Positions 1-13,128 are shown, counted from the first letter of the stretch. The stretch is 64,000 bases of DNA from Chamaecyparis obtusa (GCA_027943335.1 BSBK01002801.1:685001-749000), one strand, 5' to 3'. Program-made: numbers and translations. Notes: generated from the sequence alone by a model not told the origin.

Positions 1-814
1 GAACATAACAATATTAGTGAAGCATTGTGAATGCATCAAAATCATCACAAGTGTAAGAGGTATCTAAAACCCTAACTATTTTACACCCAGACCCAAGGCA
101 ACACAAAGTTGCCACAAATATGTATAAATAGTGAATGAATACACAACAAGATTTAATGGATGGATATCATGATTGCATGTATGCGTGGAAGTACAAGAAA
201 TTTGTGTAAGAACATGGAAAATATGAGAAATTACTAAAAAAAATATGATACCAATGTACAACCAAATAAAGTCACTCTCCACACCAAGGAGTACTAAATA
301 CACATAATTGAGATCAAAATCATTTGATATGATCAACATAAATGAACAAATACACTAACCAACTAATCACTATATCACAAAAGAACACGTACTAAAAATA
401 AATGCATAAAGATAGAGAAGATAATATCATGCTCGATACTACACTACTAAATATAGTCTACCACCTATATGCTGGTTTCTAATAGTGATGTGCCATGCTT
501 CCTGACTATGTGGTACCCTTAGGCCCTCCCCAATGTGCTCACAAATGTAGTCACACAAATTAAAAAAGAAAAATAAACACAAGGGAAAGTAGGCTAAAAC
601 TCATGCCATACAAGTGCATATAATCAAGAAGACATGAAATAATATGATGCAACTCTTAGATTGCAAGATACCAAATAAGTATATTCAAGGTCACTACTCA
701 GGTCTAAAAAAATAGTTTGATTCAGAGACTCAATAATGGAGTGTCATGTGATGACACTTAGTGGCTTGTGTGGATTCGAACAATCCTTCTCAAACAAGGA
801 AGCTCTACTAAGAC
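1..814. other. AT-rich intergenic DNA, no gene seen
   Basis: No reading frame here has recognisable protein similarity and no RNA gene or element boundary is visible. Short open frames on both strands have the low-complexity composition expected of random AT-rich sequence. Confidence 0.6.
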
Positions 815-1027
815 ATATTAACGTCCACATAAGACAAGGCTAAATCCGTACCATATCAACATCCTCAAACATGGATAAGGTACTATACCATATCAACATT
901 CACAGATGGCAATGTACTGCACCATATCAATGTCCATAGATGACAAGGTGTTATGCCATATCAATGTCCTCAAATGACAAGGAAAAGACACACTATATCA
1001 ATGTCCTTAATGAAAACAAGGTGGCCT
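815..1027. repeat. Imperfect 34-37 bp minisatellite, about six units
   Basis: Six consecutive units each begin with a variant of ATATCAAYGTCC, followed by a CAAATGACAAGG-like stretch and usually a CC before the next unit. Unit length is 34-37 bases and units differ at several positions, so the array is old. It lies in no recognisable gene or element. Confidence 0.7.
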
Positions 1028-3265
1028 TAACCCCATTCATTAATCAATTTAAGAATTATTTTTAAGAACTCTCCAAGGGTTACCCTAGTGACCCATGTAT
1101 AGGGGTAAAATTGCAAAATCTATAAACCTACATGAAGATTAGAGGATCCAACCACAAAAGATCCTATCTAATAGCATAAAATCCTACTCCTAATCAGAAG
1201 AGAAAGACAAAACAAATCAATCAATGATGCATCTAACATAAATCCATATAAAACCATGCATAATGATATCACCTATTTATCCTTTGTTTCTCTCATTTTC
1301 AATGCAATGTGGGCTCTCAACTTTTCTCTCAATGCAACGGCATGAAAATGAATTATGGTAAGAGAAATTAAAAAGAATCATCTTCATTTTATAGAATTCT
1401 GGATTTCAATGGATGGTTTGGGTTAAGGTGCACAAAGTGATAATGGATGGCCAAGATGATTGGATAGATGACTAAGACTGATTGACAATTGACCTATCTG
1501 AATGACGAAATATATTGGTGAATTAAAAAATTTGATTGACAAAATATTGGTTGCATGATTGAAGATTGAATATGTAACCTGATTGCATTAATTATAAGAT
1601 TAACTAAATTGAATAGATGAGCTATTGGTCAATGGGAGTTGAGGAGGTGGAATTGAAGAATGTAATTAGCATTAAATAATTAAAAAATCTTTTAATTGTG
1701 CATGAGGGGGAATAAATAAAATAAATATTTAATTTATTTTTAGTAGACTTAGTTAGCTTTGTGAAAATGGAATAACCAAATAACTTATTTAATTATAGAA
1801 GATAATTAGTAAATTAAATAATTATTTCATTATGTTGAAAAGAACAAGAAGAATTATTTTAATTAAATAATAAATATTATTCAATTAAGATTTGAGGAAG
1901 GGAATCAATTAAATAATTAAAATTATTATTATTATTATTATTTTGATCGATAAAAGGCCGAAGCCCTATAATTTTAAAAGGCCGAAGCCTTATTAAAATT
2001 ATTTATTACATAATCAAATAATTAATTATGAGAATATTAGAGGAATATTACATAATCAAATAATTAATTAAAATTATTCAATTATGAGAATTTTAGAGGG
2101 AAGTGGTGAATTTTGAAGTCAAATTTAGAAGAATGACACAAATTAATCAAATATTAAATATTATTTAATTAATTAAAATAAAAATTAGTAAAAATGTTGT
2201 GCATAGGCGACAAGACATATCTTAGTGTCTGCATTTTGCTCCTCTTTGAGATAATATATTTTTAGGCATTGTTTCAAAGAATACAAAATCTTGCCCTAAT
2301 ATGACCTAGTAGGATTGTTGTAGCGACTAGGTAATATGTTTCCCCCTCAAATAATAGAGAAAAAAATATAAAATAGGAGCTCAATTTGTCGACAATGTGA
2401 CCAGGACTCCAGAAATAAGATTGAATAAGAAAACAAGATGATTTAATAAAAGTTATGGGTCTAAGAAGGTAAAATTCAACATGAACAATACAAATTTTAA
2501 GGGTTACACATCCATTGAGGAGGGTTGGAAGGGTATAAATAGGCCCTAGAAGGTCATTTTCAAGGTCATTGTGCACATTGAACTTTGGATCATGAAGGAG
2601 AGAACAAGGTCTTCTGAGTGCCTTTAGAGAGCAATACAGAGTATTAGACATGAGGATCATCAAGACGAGCGGGTCAGGACTTATCATCAGGTAGAGGGTG
2701 CAGGCACTCCGATAAGTAGTGTACCCTTACTTTCATTTACTACACACTTTTTGCACATTTCTAATTTTTTAGTTCTAGGTGACACATAAATTTCACCACA
2801 ACTTTAGGTCACTTTTCCACATTCATCAGTGAAGCGACACAATTGCATGACTTATATAGTTTTGGGAATTCGACACAACCTCCATAAGTGTCACACATTC
2901 ATATATCTTGTGATGCAAGTGTAGGGTTGTTTTGATGCATGTGATTGTTTATGCGCTCCAAGTAAACAAAATATCACATGTGCCTTTTTATACTTAGGAT
3001 GCATAACTAGGATAATTTAAAACATATGTATGATTGTTTCAATGTAACTACCCATTAGAAAATTAAATATTGATTAGGCAATGGATTTGTAGGTTGATCC
3101 ATTTTTATCACATGTATAAAATGAATTTAATGCATTAAGAGTAGGATTTGTATGCATATGTCATTTTGATTGATTTGCACCATATGTTTGTAGACATAGG
3201 CATGATATTTTGTATTCATCACAAGAGAACCATCCCGAGCCCTTAGCATTTAGAAAATAGTTGAC
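1028..3265. other. AT-rich intergenic DNA with an (ATT)n run
   Basis: Very AT-rich sequence with no supported gene. A short ATT trinucleotide run lies at about 1921-1942. Just after it, AAAAGGCCGAAGCC occurs twice, about 25 bases apart (about 1952-1990). These look like slippage products rather than functional sites. Confidence 0.5.
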
Positions 3266-3269
3266 TCAA

Positions 3270-3860
3270 TTTGAGCAGGATCACTTGGAGGGTGTTGGAT
3301 TATTGTATGTGACATTTATGCCTTGAATTAGGGAAAAAGGGGGCTTGATTACCACCTTATGTGAGATATGGAAATCAAAGACCTCATCCTTCCATTTATC
3401 TATAGGAGAGTGCATTAATACCTTAGAGGATGTGTGGAGGATACTTAGGTTACTTATTAGTAGGTTGAGGGTAGTATATGGGCCACAAATAGGGATTACT
3501 ACTCTATGCAACTTATTTGGGTGTTCAAAGTTGGATTTTGGGATTGATGACTACGAGATTGGGTGGAGGGGTATGGTTGATACATATGATGAGTTCTTTG
3601 GGTTACTATGTGCTATGGTAGAAGGAGTGTTGGTGATGAATAGGCAAGGACACGACTGTCCAGTGGGTTGGGGATATATGATATTAGGCATGTGGATAGA
3701 GAGTACGACCTATGCATTGGGGCCTTGTGTTCTAGCCATGTTATAATACCAATTGCATGATATTTCCTATCACGTGCATAGTCTCTTGGATGTGGGGTGA
3801 CATTTCTTAAGGTGTGGGCATGGGAGCACATATCTGTGTGAAGACCCATCTTTGACTAAG
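3270..3860 (+). pseudogene. Plant mobile domain (PMD, aminotransferase-like) fragment
   Basis: The open part (3345-3746, 133 codons) reads like the N-terminal half of a plant mobile domain. It has a W-x-S-K-T-S-S-F-H segment followed by G-E-C-I-N-T-L-E-D-V-W-R-I-L-R-L, matching the family pattern of a TxTFH element and then a GEM-T-x-TL-D-V element. After the stop at 3744-3746, a different frame around 3812-3840 encodes V-W-A-W-E-H-I-S-V, the WEHI-type motif found later in the domain. The copy is therefore frameshifted and stop-interrupted. PMD proteins occur in plants as host genes and within transposons and retrotransposons. No transposase or retrotransposon partner is visible nearby. The family call rests on motif recognition by eye. 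Confidence 0.5.
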
Positions 3861-3889
3861 GCACCATTAAGGTATGATATGCTTCATTT

Positions 3890-6800
3890 TCTAGATCTAG
3901 CCTCTGCTACATGATAACACACTTTCCTTTATTTCATTTAATTTTAAGGTTAATTCCTAAACAAGGGTTTGACTAAGGAAAAACCCTTTATCCAACCTTC
4001 TTCCCTATTTTTCTATGTTTAGGAATGGGTTACGAAGCTGTTAGGCCAGATCTAGGTAGATCACGAATAGTCAAATGATTTGTGAAAAATTTAGATGAAA
4101 ACACTAGGGACAAGTCACTATTTCTTACATGTCCAAGGTACATGTCTCCATTGCTAACATGTACCCTATATTTTGAGCTTAGATTTCAGCCACATGTCAA
4201 ATCTATCTTTTGATTTTTGTTTCCATAAAGTTTTGCTCATTATCTGTCTGTTATAGTCTATTTTTACCAGTTTTTCAACTTTTTTAATTACTCATTTACA
4301 TTACATCATCTTTTCATTTGTACTTTCCTACCTTCATTCAACTAGATTTTTAGTGAAGGATCATTGTCCCCATTTAACGCTTTTGTCTCCTTTAGAGTCT
4401 ATTGGGAGCATCTTCCTTTCGAGTGTGTATGTGTCAAAATGGGAGGTGATTTACCTATATTTACATTGCTTCCCATTTTACCTCACATAGTTAGGAAATA
4501 AGAAATAAAGTTTGAAAGGATGGTTGCTTTTGGATATGGAATGAAATTCACTTTTGTTTGATTTTGGAGAGAGTTTTATGGGTTTTTGAAGGGGTTCTTG
4601 AGTTTATAAAAGGAACTTTTTGGAAGAAATTGGGGTGAAGTTTATGGATGGGATTTGGGGAATGGATTTCATGGGTATGCTTTTTTGTTGAATGATTGAA
4701 TCCTTAGTGCATGTGATTGTGGAATTCATTTTTGGGAAAAAAAGGTTGGAAGTTTAAATAGTGTCATTCTTCTCTTTTCATTTTTGGGGTTTCTCTTTAT
4801 AGATCAAAGCATTTCAGATTAGGATATGGTTTGTCTATCAATTTTAAAGAAACCATGTTACATGCGTGATTATTGTACATAATTTCGATTCAATGCTTCT
4901 TAGCTTCAATACTTATTTTCTTTTGTTCAATGCCTTTTTGTGGCATTTTATCTTCTATTATCTCTTTCTCACACTAAATTTTGCATTAGAGATCATTTTA
5001 TTTTGTGTTATGCATGGTATGTCTTTAAGTGTGTTTTTAGAAGAATTTATATTGCTGCATTTCCTGTGTTCTAAATTGTCTTTTTTCTCATCTTCCATTT
5101 ATCATACCTCACACGAATTTTTGCTAAAATTTATACATATTTGTCCTATGAGTGAAGCATAGTTCTATTCTCCATCTTCCACGTGTTTTTTCTTTGATTA
5201 CATATTTATATCTTGGAGTGTTTCACTTGCTCCATGCTTCAATGATTTCCTTTACAGTGGGTGTTTCTATTAAAGTGTTTGGTCTCCTTGTTGTGCATTT
5301 TTGGACTGGCTTTTGTGTTGAACAATGTTAAATGTTGGTCTTTTTATTACATTATATCTTCCTTACCCTATCCCATGCAAATCTAGTCTTGGAAGGAAGT
5401 TTCTTGCATGTTATTCAATTTCTTTTCAAGTTTTTACTTGGCTGAAAAGCCACATTTTAGGGAGAGAATTCTTGTTTTTATTTATTTATTTTAGGAGTTA
5501 AGGATTAGTTAGAGTCTAAAGTACTTGCTGAGAATTAGATTACTATTCTTGTCTTTAGCATATTTAGGAAATGCTTATTGTTTATTGAAGATACTTTGGG
5601 TTACTGAAAGTTTATAAATGACTATTTTAACTCACAATTTTTGTTAATTATTGATGTCAATTAGGGAGATTTAATTATATATGGGTATTATATTTTGGTT
5701 TATCTATTTATTTTAATTAAGACTTGATTTAGTAATAAAGAAAGTTGAGTTGATATAATGTTAATTATGTAATTTAGTTATATCATGGATGTTCTGATTA
5801 TAATAATATTATGTTTAGAATATGTTAGAGTTAATTAAAGAAAGTTATGTGCTATAGTGAGTTTCATTAATTATGTAAATCAATTTTATGATTTTATTTA
5901 TATTATGATTACTTTTTAAATTATATTAAATATCATAAATTTGGTTAGAGTTAAAATTTTCTTGTAGTAAACCATGTAATCTTGGCTATTGAATGGATTG
6001 ATTTAATTTCTTAAGTTAAATTTTGTATATGGAAAATGGACTTATTTGTTGATTTTTATTATTGAAATTAATATTTTTGTAACATTTATACAACATTAAG
6101 GTATGATTTTGTATCATTTTATATCTTGGGGTTTAGTGTTTACTTAGGTTTTTTAGGTCAATTATTCATTAAATAAGTATTATAAATATGTACTAAGATA
6201 TTGAGAAAGATAGGTTTTCTTGTTCTTTTGTAATTAGCTATCCTAATTGACATGTGATATTAATAAGTTTGTTATTTAATTATTTAATTTTAGCTTATAC
6301 ATTTGGTGTGTTGTACATAATGGTGTATGTATCAAATATGTGAATTAATGGAAATGTTAGAGTAAAGTACTTATTTTGAGAATATGCAAAGCTTGCTTGT
6401 GAAAGATTTGATAGGATGTGAAGACAATTAGGGTTTACTTGATATCAAAGACAATAACCACCTTTTTGTGCTTTTATGGGCTTGTATATTGCCTTATAGT
6501 TAAGTTAGTAAACTAAGAATTGTTATCCAAACTAAGTCCTTATGAGATATTTGAATAGGAATCGATTGAATTTCATGATGTTTGACTAATTAAACTACGT
6601 AGATAAGCTATAAGTTAGTTTGGAGGACATATTCTTTAAAGTTAGATGGATGATAAACTTGAGTACATGTATGAAGGTTTGGGTGCTCTTAAATGTTGGT
6701 TATGGGCACACTATTTTTTATGGGTAATGTTTGATATGTGTGTGGGCAACTTTCACCCTTCTAATGCACGATGAAAGTTTATTACTTTTGTTTGGATGTC

Positions 6801-9335
6801 ATAAAATATATTTTTACTTTGCATTATTTTGTTGTGGTTTTGGTAGATGTAGAAGGGGATTTTAGTTTTTAGATGTGTTAAAGGTTTCATTTCCTTTTTA
6901 TAAAATGTATAGTAGATGTCATTGTGTGAGCTTAAGATGATTTATAATCTAATGTATATTTTTATGAAATATAATTATCAATAATTATCTCTATTATCAT
7001 GTGAGTATCGATTCGTAATTTCAATATCATCTTCATTCTATCATAATATCTAGATTAGAATATTTATATTTATAATATTTGTATGCATTTGAATTGATTA
7101 TCGCTAGTTGGTAGCAACACGTTGTTAATATGGATTATGCCTTATTGAGTACTTTTGTGCATAACTTAGCACCCTTAGTAGTCTTATGATTGGATTATCA
7201 TGGGAATCATTATTGTTGTCAATCGTATTGATTTTCTAAGTGATTATTCTTTAGAATGGAATATTTTTTAGGTAGGTCATAGTAATTTTAGAATGCTTTT
7301 AATGAGAAATATATGCTCAAAAAATTAAATATGTGTGTCCTATGTTAATCATCAACTTCCTTAGGGTGTATGGTATAGTATACCATTAATAGGTTTTTGT
7401 CTTTATTTCACCAAGTGGGTAGTAGCAAATGGTGAAACTATCTAGGGACTCTACCCTAGAAATGGTTGCGTACCCACTTTTGTATCTTTTAAAACATATG
7501 GTAATAAACACATGATGCTTTTCATACCCTTACTTTGTGTAGCCAGTATGATATGGTTCAAGATTCAAGATTCAAACTATGAAGTCTCTATGCATAACAT
7601 AGGCAAGGCCATCAGAAATGAGCTTCTGAGACTTAGGTCTGACCCCTTAGGAATTTTCTATTGTTGTCCATAATTTTTTTGGATAAGTTAATAAGAATGG
7701 TTATACTATGATCATGTATTTAATATACAATGAATCTTATGACATGCATCCAATTATGAAGACATGTGTGCAGATATAGGTATTGGGACACAATGGAGAA
7801 ACAAGAAATCACCACTCAGGTATATAGTGGTGAGTATTTGTTTATTAAACATAGATATAATATTTACCCTCTTGATTTCTATTTTAGACATAGAAAATGA
7901 TTTTATGTTGTGTTTCTTGGTTCAATGTAATGCATTCTTGTTTTTTTTTTTTATAAAAAAATTCTGCATATTTTGTTGAGTATTATGTCCTCATGGAAAG
8001 GGTTCCTCAGTGGGGCATTAGAGGTTAGGAAATTTTAACTTCAAGGGTTCCAAATCATGAGTATAAAAATAGTGCTCATGTTGGACCACATGAGGAATTT
8101 TTAGGTGTAAAAATGGACACAAATGTTCTTTGGAGGCCTTGGGTGAATTGGGAGGAAGTGGAGGTATAGAGATTAAATATAGTTTAAGGCTCATGTGCAC
8201 TTGACCTTTTGGGGAGAAATATTCACATGAGGGAAAAAAGTAAGGGGACCTGTTGACCTGACTCTTGTGCAGGGTTACACAATAGTGTATGAGATGTCAC
8301 CAAGAGCACAAATGCACCAACCAACTCTTCCTCAAAGAGGGTTCTAGGGAACGGGTTCCCCTACCTCCCAAGCACCTAGTTATCGAGTCACAATGGTGTT
8401 GGACGAGCTTAGTGGACACATGGCTATTTTATTCAAGGGGGCCTATTGGTTTGAAAGGTTATGATGCACGTAAGATATCATGTGAGAAAAATTTAGAGCA
8501 AGATTGAAAGAAACTACAAAAGATAGGATAGGGTGCAAAGAAACAAATCTAACTATAAGCACTTTATAAGAAATAATGTCAACTCTACTCAAGAAAAATC
8601 GTAACACTACTTAAACATACATGTTCAAAAACCAATATATGCGAAAGCAAAAAGATTCATTTTATTTTAACACAACTCCCATCCACATACAAGTAACTTG
8701 AACTCTTGAGTAAAGAAAAAAACTACAAGTAAAGGATACAAATTTACCAACAATCGAGATGAAGACATAAAAGTGGTATGCAAATAATAGGTTCTTCATT
8801 CCATTGCCAGTATTAAATCCAACTATCACTGGTAAGAGCATATGAATCTCCAAGGGAGCATGAAATAAAATTAGCTGAAAATTAGAGAGTTACTTGATGA
8901 ACTATCTAACTCCATTTCTATGCTAGGGCCTTCAAAATCATCAATTTTGCAAACCATAATAATGACCCAACATTGCATATTTATAGAACATATACAATAT
9001 ACATCTACCTATATAATATTTTACATTATTTACATTATTAAACAATATTTACATATATGTTCAAGTATTCACATGTATGTACATCATGCACAATTATTTA
9101 CAAACTCAAAAGGGAAAGAAAGAAGCAAGAAAGAAGGGAATAAGAGGGGAGACTAGGAACTCCAATTTCTAAGGGGAGAAATCCATTGGTACACAAGTCT
9201 AGCTATCCTCTGTACATGTTCAATGCTCGAGACTTATGAAATCAATGTTAGTTAAGTGGGTGATCTAAATCTCAAATACCTGTACTTGAGCCTTAAATAA
9301 TCCTTAAATGCAAATTTAGCACCCTAAATGTTGAG
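3890..9335. other. AT-rich intergenic DNA, no supported gene
   Basis: About 5.4 kb with no reading frame longer than about 100 codons and no protein similarity I recognise. Poly-T and poly-A runs are frequent. A TTTATAAAAGG string near 4606-4616 resembles a TATA box but has no coding region downstream. Old, unrecognisable transposon debris is likely. Confidence 0.5.
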
Positions 9336-10332
9336 GGGTGACCCCACAATAGTGGGTTACACTTTTTTAGACATGCTGATTTTTGCTGAAATAACAGATA
9401 TTTAATAAAATATGATTATTTAAGCCTTGAAAGGTTCTACTTGAAGGAATTATTTACAAATGTTTAGCTCAAAGCCTCTTAGATAAAAAAAAAAACATTG
9501 ATATAACATCTATACTCCTCATGCATACCTACAATGGAGTCTCCTTTGCACCTATTAAAATGCTGATAAAAAATCACTTCTTCTTTTTCTTTTGGCAGAT
9601 CAAATGAATCCATTTGAAAAAATTATCTATGTAGTAAGGTACTACTGATAAAACTCTTTCCAATGATTAGAATTTTAATACATATTAAGTTTATTATGAC
9701 TTTATATTTTTAGTTTTACTAAACATAGATATTTCACCGTATGTCTACCTCTATGTTTGATGCTTATGGAAAAATAGTAAATGAGAGAAAAAAAATTCTA
9801 AAAAATATCTATGCCCTAGGTATTGAAGTTATCTCTCTATCCAAAAAAATAAAAAAGAAATTGGATAAATACATAACAAGTTATAAGCTATGTAGTCAAG
9901 GTATGTCAAAATTATGGTTTAGTCAACTTCAAACGTTAATAAAATATGAAATAATCATGATAATGCCATAAAACCAATTGCATGCCCTCCATATGGATGT
10001 TAAAAAACTAAATTCGAAAGAATCCCATTAATATCTATTTTAGAAAAAAAGTTATGCTCTATGAAAACAATGTAACTCTTTGAAAATGACGTTTTTAGAC
10101 ACCTACCAGTTTTTGTGGGAGAAAGAAAAAAATAGTCAAATAAATTCAAAAATAAAAATAAAAAATATATTTAGAATCTAGAGAGAAAATCCTAAAAAAC
10201 TCTAATTTACTTAATCTTTCGATTCCAAATGGTTTAAGGAGAATATGCATTCGAATTTGAATTTTTTTTTAAAATGTAGAGTTCAGTGTCTGTTCAAGCA
10301 AAAATGTGTAACCCACTATTGTGGGTTCACCC
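9336..10332 (-). mobile_element. Non-autonomous TIR element, copy A
   Basis: The element is bounded by inverted repeats. The left end reads GGGTGACCCCACAATAGTGG and the right end is the reverse complement of GGGTGAACCCACAATAGTGG, then GTTACA. The reverse complement of roughly the right half aligns closely with the left half of copy B (53918-55241), so the two are one family in opposite orientation. The rest is more diverged, but short matches continue to the other end. Each terminus contains its own small hairpin, best seen as AACCCACAATAGTGGGTT at 10310-10327. No transposase is visible, so it would need a partner element. Flanking duplications are not clear (TGTTGAG against TGTCAAG). The superfamily is unresolved. 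Confidence 0.65.
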
Positions 10333-10593
10333 TGTCAAGAGATGGCATTTGTAGGAGATCCATCTTATTTGTCACTTCTTTGTCAGATTGTACCTATCAA
10401 TCTTCTAAAAATGCACAGTAGACATCATTATCTAGGTGGTGGTTAGTCGGCTCTAGAGGTAAGCATCAACTCATACCACTGTAAAAGAATGCATGAATAA
10501 AGAATCAAAGAACAAATAACTCTTCTTACTGTATACTAATAGGGATATGAGACTCTGAGATTTGATGATCTTCAAATGAATAAAACAATGAGG
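10333..10593. other. Short unassigned segment between two mobile elements
   Basis: 261 bases between the TIR element and the target duplication of the chromovirus. Removing the chromovirus joins this segment to the sequence at 16775. It may be part of the degenerate minus-strand unit there, but I see no coding signal in it. Confidence 0.4.
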
Positions 10594-10598
10594 GATAA
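10594..10598. repeat. Target-site duplication GATAA (left)
   Basis: The five bases GATAA directly precede the 5' LTR and are repeated at 16770-16774 directly after the 3' LTR. This fixes both outer edges of the chromovirus. Confidence 0.85.
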
Positions 10599-11418
10599 TG
10601 ATGCAAGAGCATCCTGGGTGTAAGAGCAATCTTGCATCACCCAAAAATATTTCTATTTTTGAATTCAATAAGGGCTATCTTGTGCAGAGCTGCTATTTGT
10701 GGAAAGTTACTATTTTTGGTAATTTTCGTATGTGCTCAGAATGATCTGATTTCTTTCTTGGAGGTTCATTTTGGTCATATAAGTCTGCCAGTAAAGTTTC
10801 ATTGCCAGGTCAAGTGTACATTGGAAGATATTGAAGATTTTCGGTATTGGCAGCAGGGTACAGAAACTTTGAACTCAGTTTTGAAGGCTTTAGAGGCCCT
10901 GGATGAGGTCAAAAATTTGGATGACGAGCGCTTGCACTGGTCAAGCTTATAGAGCGCTTCGTGGCGTTTGCGAAATGGGGTTATAATAGCCAATCGGGTC
11001 AACTGGTGATGACTTATGGTCTTCAGAAGTTGGGTCACCTGAAATGGCGGAAAATAATTTTCTTCAAAATTTTTGTTCGGGTTTCAAAGGTTATCTTGAG
11101 CCGACTATGATGTAATAAAATGTAAAATAAAATAATTCTAAGTTTGGTCGGCCTTATTGGCTAAAATTCTGGAACCTTCCCAGGCGGTGGAAAAATTGCC
11201 TATATAAGGAAGGCTGTATTATTGTCTTAGGCAGTTCAGAATAGTTCTGGGTAGTAGATTTGGGCAATAATTCGAGGCTTTGTCCTACAGAATATTGTAA
11301 GGGAATGCCCATGGGGCTTTGCATATTGTAATTCTGAAAGTTTGTAATTCCACATTTGTGGAGATAATAAGAAGCCAATTTTCTGTTCTTGCATATTGTT
11401 GTTGTTTCTCTATTTCTG
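10599..11418 (+). repeat. 5' LTR of the chromovirus, truncated at its 3' end
   Basis: It aligns without gaps to 15912-16731 of the 3' LTR (820 bases each). The final 38 bases present in the 3' LTR (16732-16769) are missing. At 11419 the sequence passes directly into gag-like coding DNA. Reverse transcription gives both LTRs the same end, so the asymmetry points to a deletion after integration. Confidence 0.9.
11201..11207 (+). promoter_or_regulatory. TATA box of the 5' LTR
   Basis: TATATAA sits in a GCC-TATATAA-GG context, and the same motif is at 16514-16520 in the 3' LTR. It is the best candidate core promoter for element transcription, with a start expected about 30 bases downstream. Confidence 0.6.
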
Positions 11419-13128
11419 ACACCTGAGGTTAGAGAGCTGCAGAGACAAGTGCGAGCATTGCAAGAAGAGATTCGCAGAGGAATGAATCTTAATGTCAGAT
11501 ATGAAAGCGAGGATGAAGCCGAAGAAGAATATCAAGAAGGAGAAGTTGAAATTGTGAACCAGGAGGAAGAAAGATTTTTTCGGGCGATTTCCAAGATTGG
11601 GAAAAGACCTAAGATTGAGGTTCCTACATTTTCTGGAAATCTTAACCCAGAGGAATTGATCGACTGGATCAATGAATGTGAGGAATATTTTGAGTATGAA
11701 GATGTTGAGGATCCTGATAGGGTCAAATTTGCGAAGGCCAGACTGAAAGGTCATGCGAAGATATGGTGGCAAGAGATTCAGTTGGAGCGAAATAGAAGGA
11801 GAAAGGGGAAAATCATGAGATGGGATCAGATGGTGGATAAATTGAAGCGACAGTTCATTCCTGTTGATTATGAGCTTGACTTACTGAAGAAAATGCAGAG
11901 TTTGAAGCAAGCAGGAAGATCTGTTCAGGAGTATACAGAGGAGTTCTATCGACTTCTCATCAGAACAGGCCATGCAGAAGCTGATAAGGAGAAAGTTGCC
12001 CGATACCTTAATGGGTTAAGGCTGAGCATTCAGGAGGAGCTGAATCTGGTTCGAATGAATAGTATTGAAGAGGCATACCAGTTTGCCCTAAAAGTAGAGG
12101 AAAAGCTGAACAAGAAGTTTGAGAGCAGACAAAATGGAAGAGGTCGCGGTGGACGATCTGGTGGTGGTCGAAATGAAGATCTGAAAAAGAAGGATGAGGC
12201 CAGTAGCAGTCAGAATCAGCGAGGAAATAATTCCAATCGCTTCCAGGATCAGAATAATAGAGATCAAAGAGGAAGAGGAAGAGGACAAGGATCTGGAAGA
12301 GGTGGTTTCTGTGGAACATGTTTTCACTGTGGAGAAGAAGGTCATAGGGCATTTGAATGTCCTCAGCGCCAAGGCAGAACAGACAGGAGAAATGAAGGCC
12401 AGGCCAGAGTTGCACATGTAGATGAAGATGTCAGATCATCAAATTCTGAAGATGCTGAAAGAGGAGAAACGTTGATTAACAGAAGAGTCCCGTTGAGTGG
12501 TGAGAATGAACCTGAGCAAAGGAGGAGCCTGTTTCGCACCAGGTGCAAGTGTGAAGGTAAATGTTGTGATGTGATTATTGATAGTGGAAGCACTGAGAAT
12601 TTGGTGTCAGAAGAGATGGTGACAAAGTTGAAGCTCAAGAGACATAAACACCCACATCCATATCGGATTGCCTGGGTACAGGATGACCACAAGGTCATGG
12701 TCAATGAACAATGCCTGGTGAAGTTCAAGATTGGCGGATACCAAGATGAGGTATTATGTGATATCATATCTATGGATGCATGTCATATGTTGTTGGGTAG
12801 ACCATGGCAGTTTGATAGATGTGCTGTACATGATGGTCGTGCGAATACTTATTCCCTGACAAAGGGTGGAGTGCGGAATAAGCTAAAACCATTGAAGGAG
12901 ACTGAAGAAAAGGTATGTGGTAATGCAAGAATAACATTTGTTGATGGAAGAAAATTCCTAGATGGTATGAGGCATGAGCATGTGTGTTTTGCTTTAATTC
13001 CAAAAGTTGGTAAAGAAGAAGTAGAGGATGTACCTGTAGAGGTTGTAGATTTGTTGAATGAGTTTCAGGATATTGTATCTGATAATGTACCTGATGGATT
13101 ACCACCGGTAAGGAAGATCAGTCATTAG
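11419..13128 (+). pseudogene. Chromovirus gag and protease region
   Basis: The frame is open from inside the LTR (11389) because the deletion fused LTR to gag in frame. The first internal ATG is at 11482 and the true gag start is lost. Counting from 11389, residues about 10-65 are acidic and helical, and about 75-245 form the retrotransposon gag core (F-S-G-N-L-N-P-E-E-L-I-D-W). A glycine/arginine-rich stretch follows at 249-305. A CCHC zinc knuckle lies at C311-C314-H319-C324, and the aspartic protease motif V-I-I-D-S-G-S is near residue 398, with M-L-L-G-R-P-W near 467. The frame ends at TAG 13126-13128, but the same frame continues into the reverse transcriptase, so this is a point stop (probably from CAG). 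The products would package RNA and cleave the polyprotein. Confidence 0.85.

Noticed and set aside
4600..4620. TATA-like box TTTATAAAAGG at the left
   Set aside because: No gene, LTR or repeat partner follows. Similarity to the minus-strand box at 35011-35020 does not extend beyond the box.
10632..10952. 106-codon open frame in the chromovirus 5' LTR, repeated in the 3' LTR
   Set aside because: It lies wholly in LTR sequence upstream of the TATA box, and its ends do not match a known product. The repeat simply reflects the LTR pair.
12008..12767. Minus-strand open frames of 109-135 codons opposite gag
   Set aside because: Antisense shadows of the gag and protease coding strand; rich in Ser and Leu with no independent similarity.
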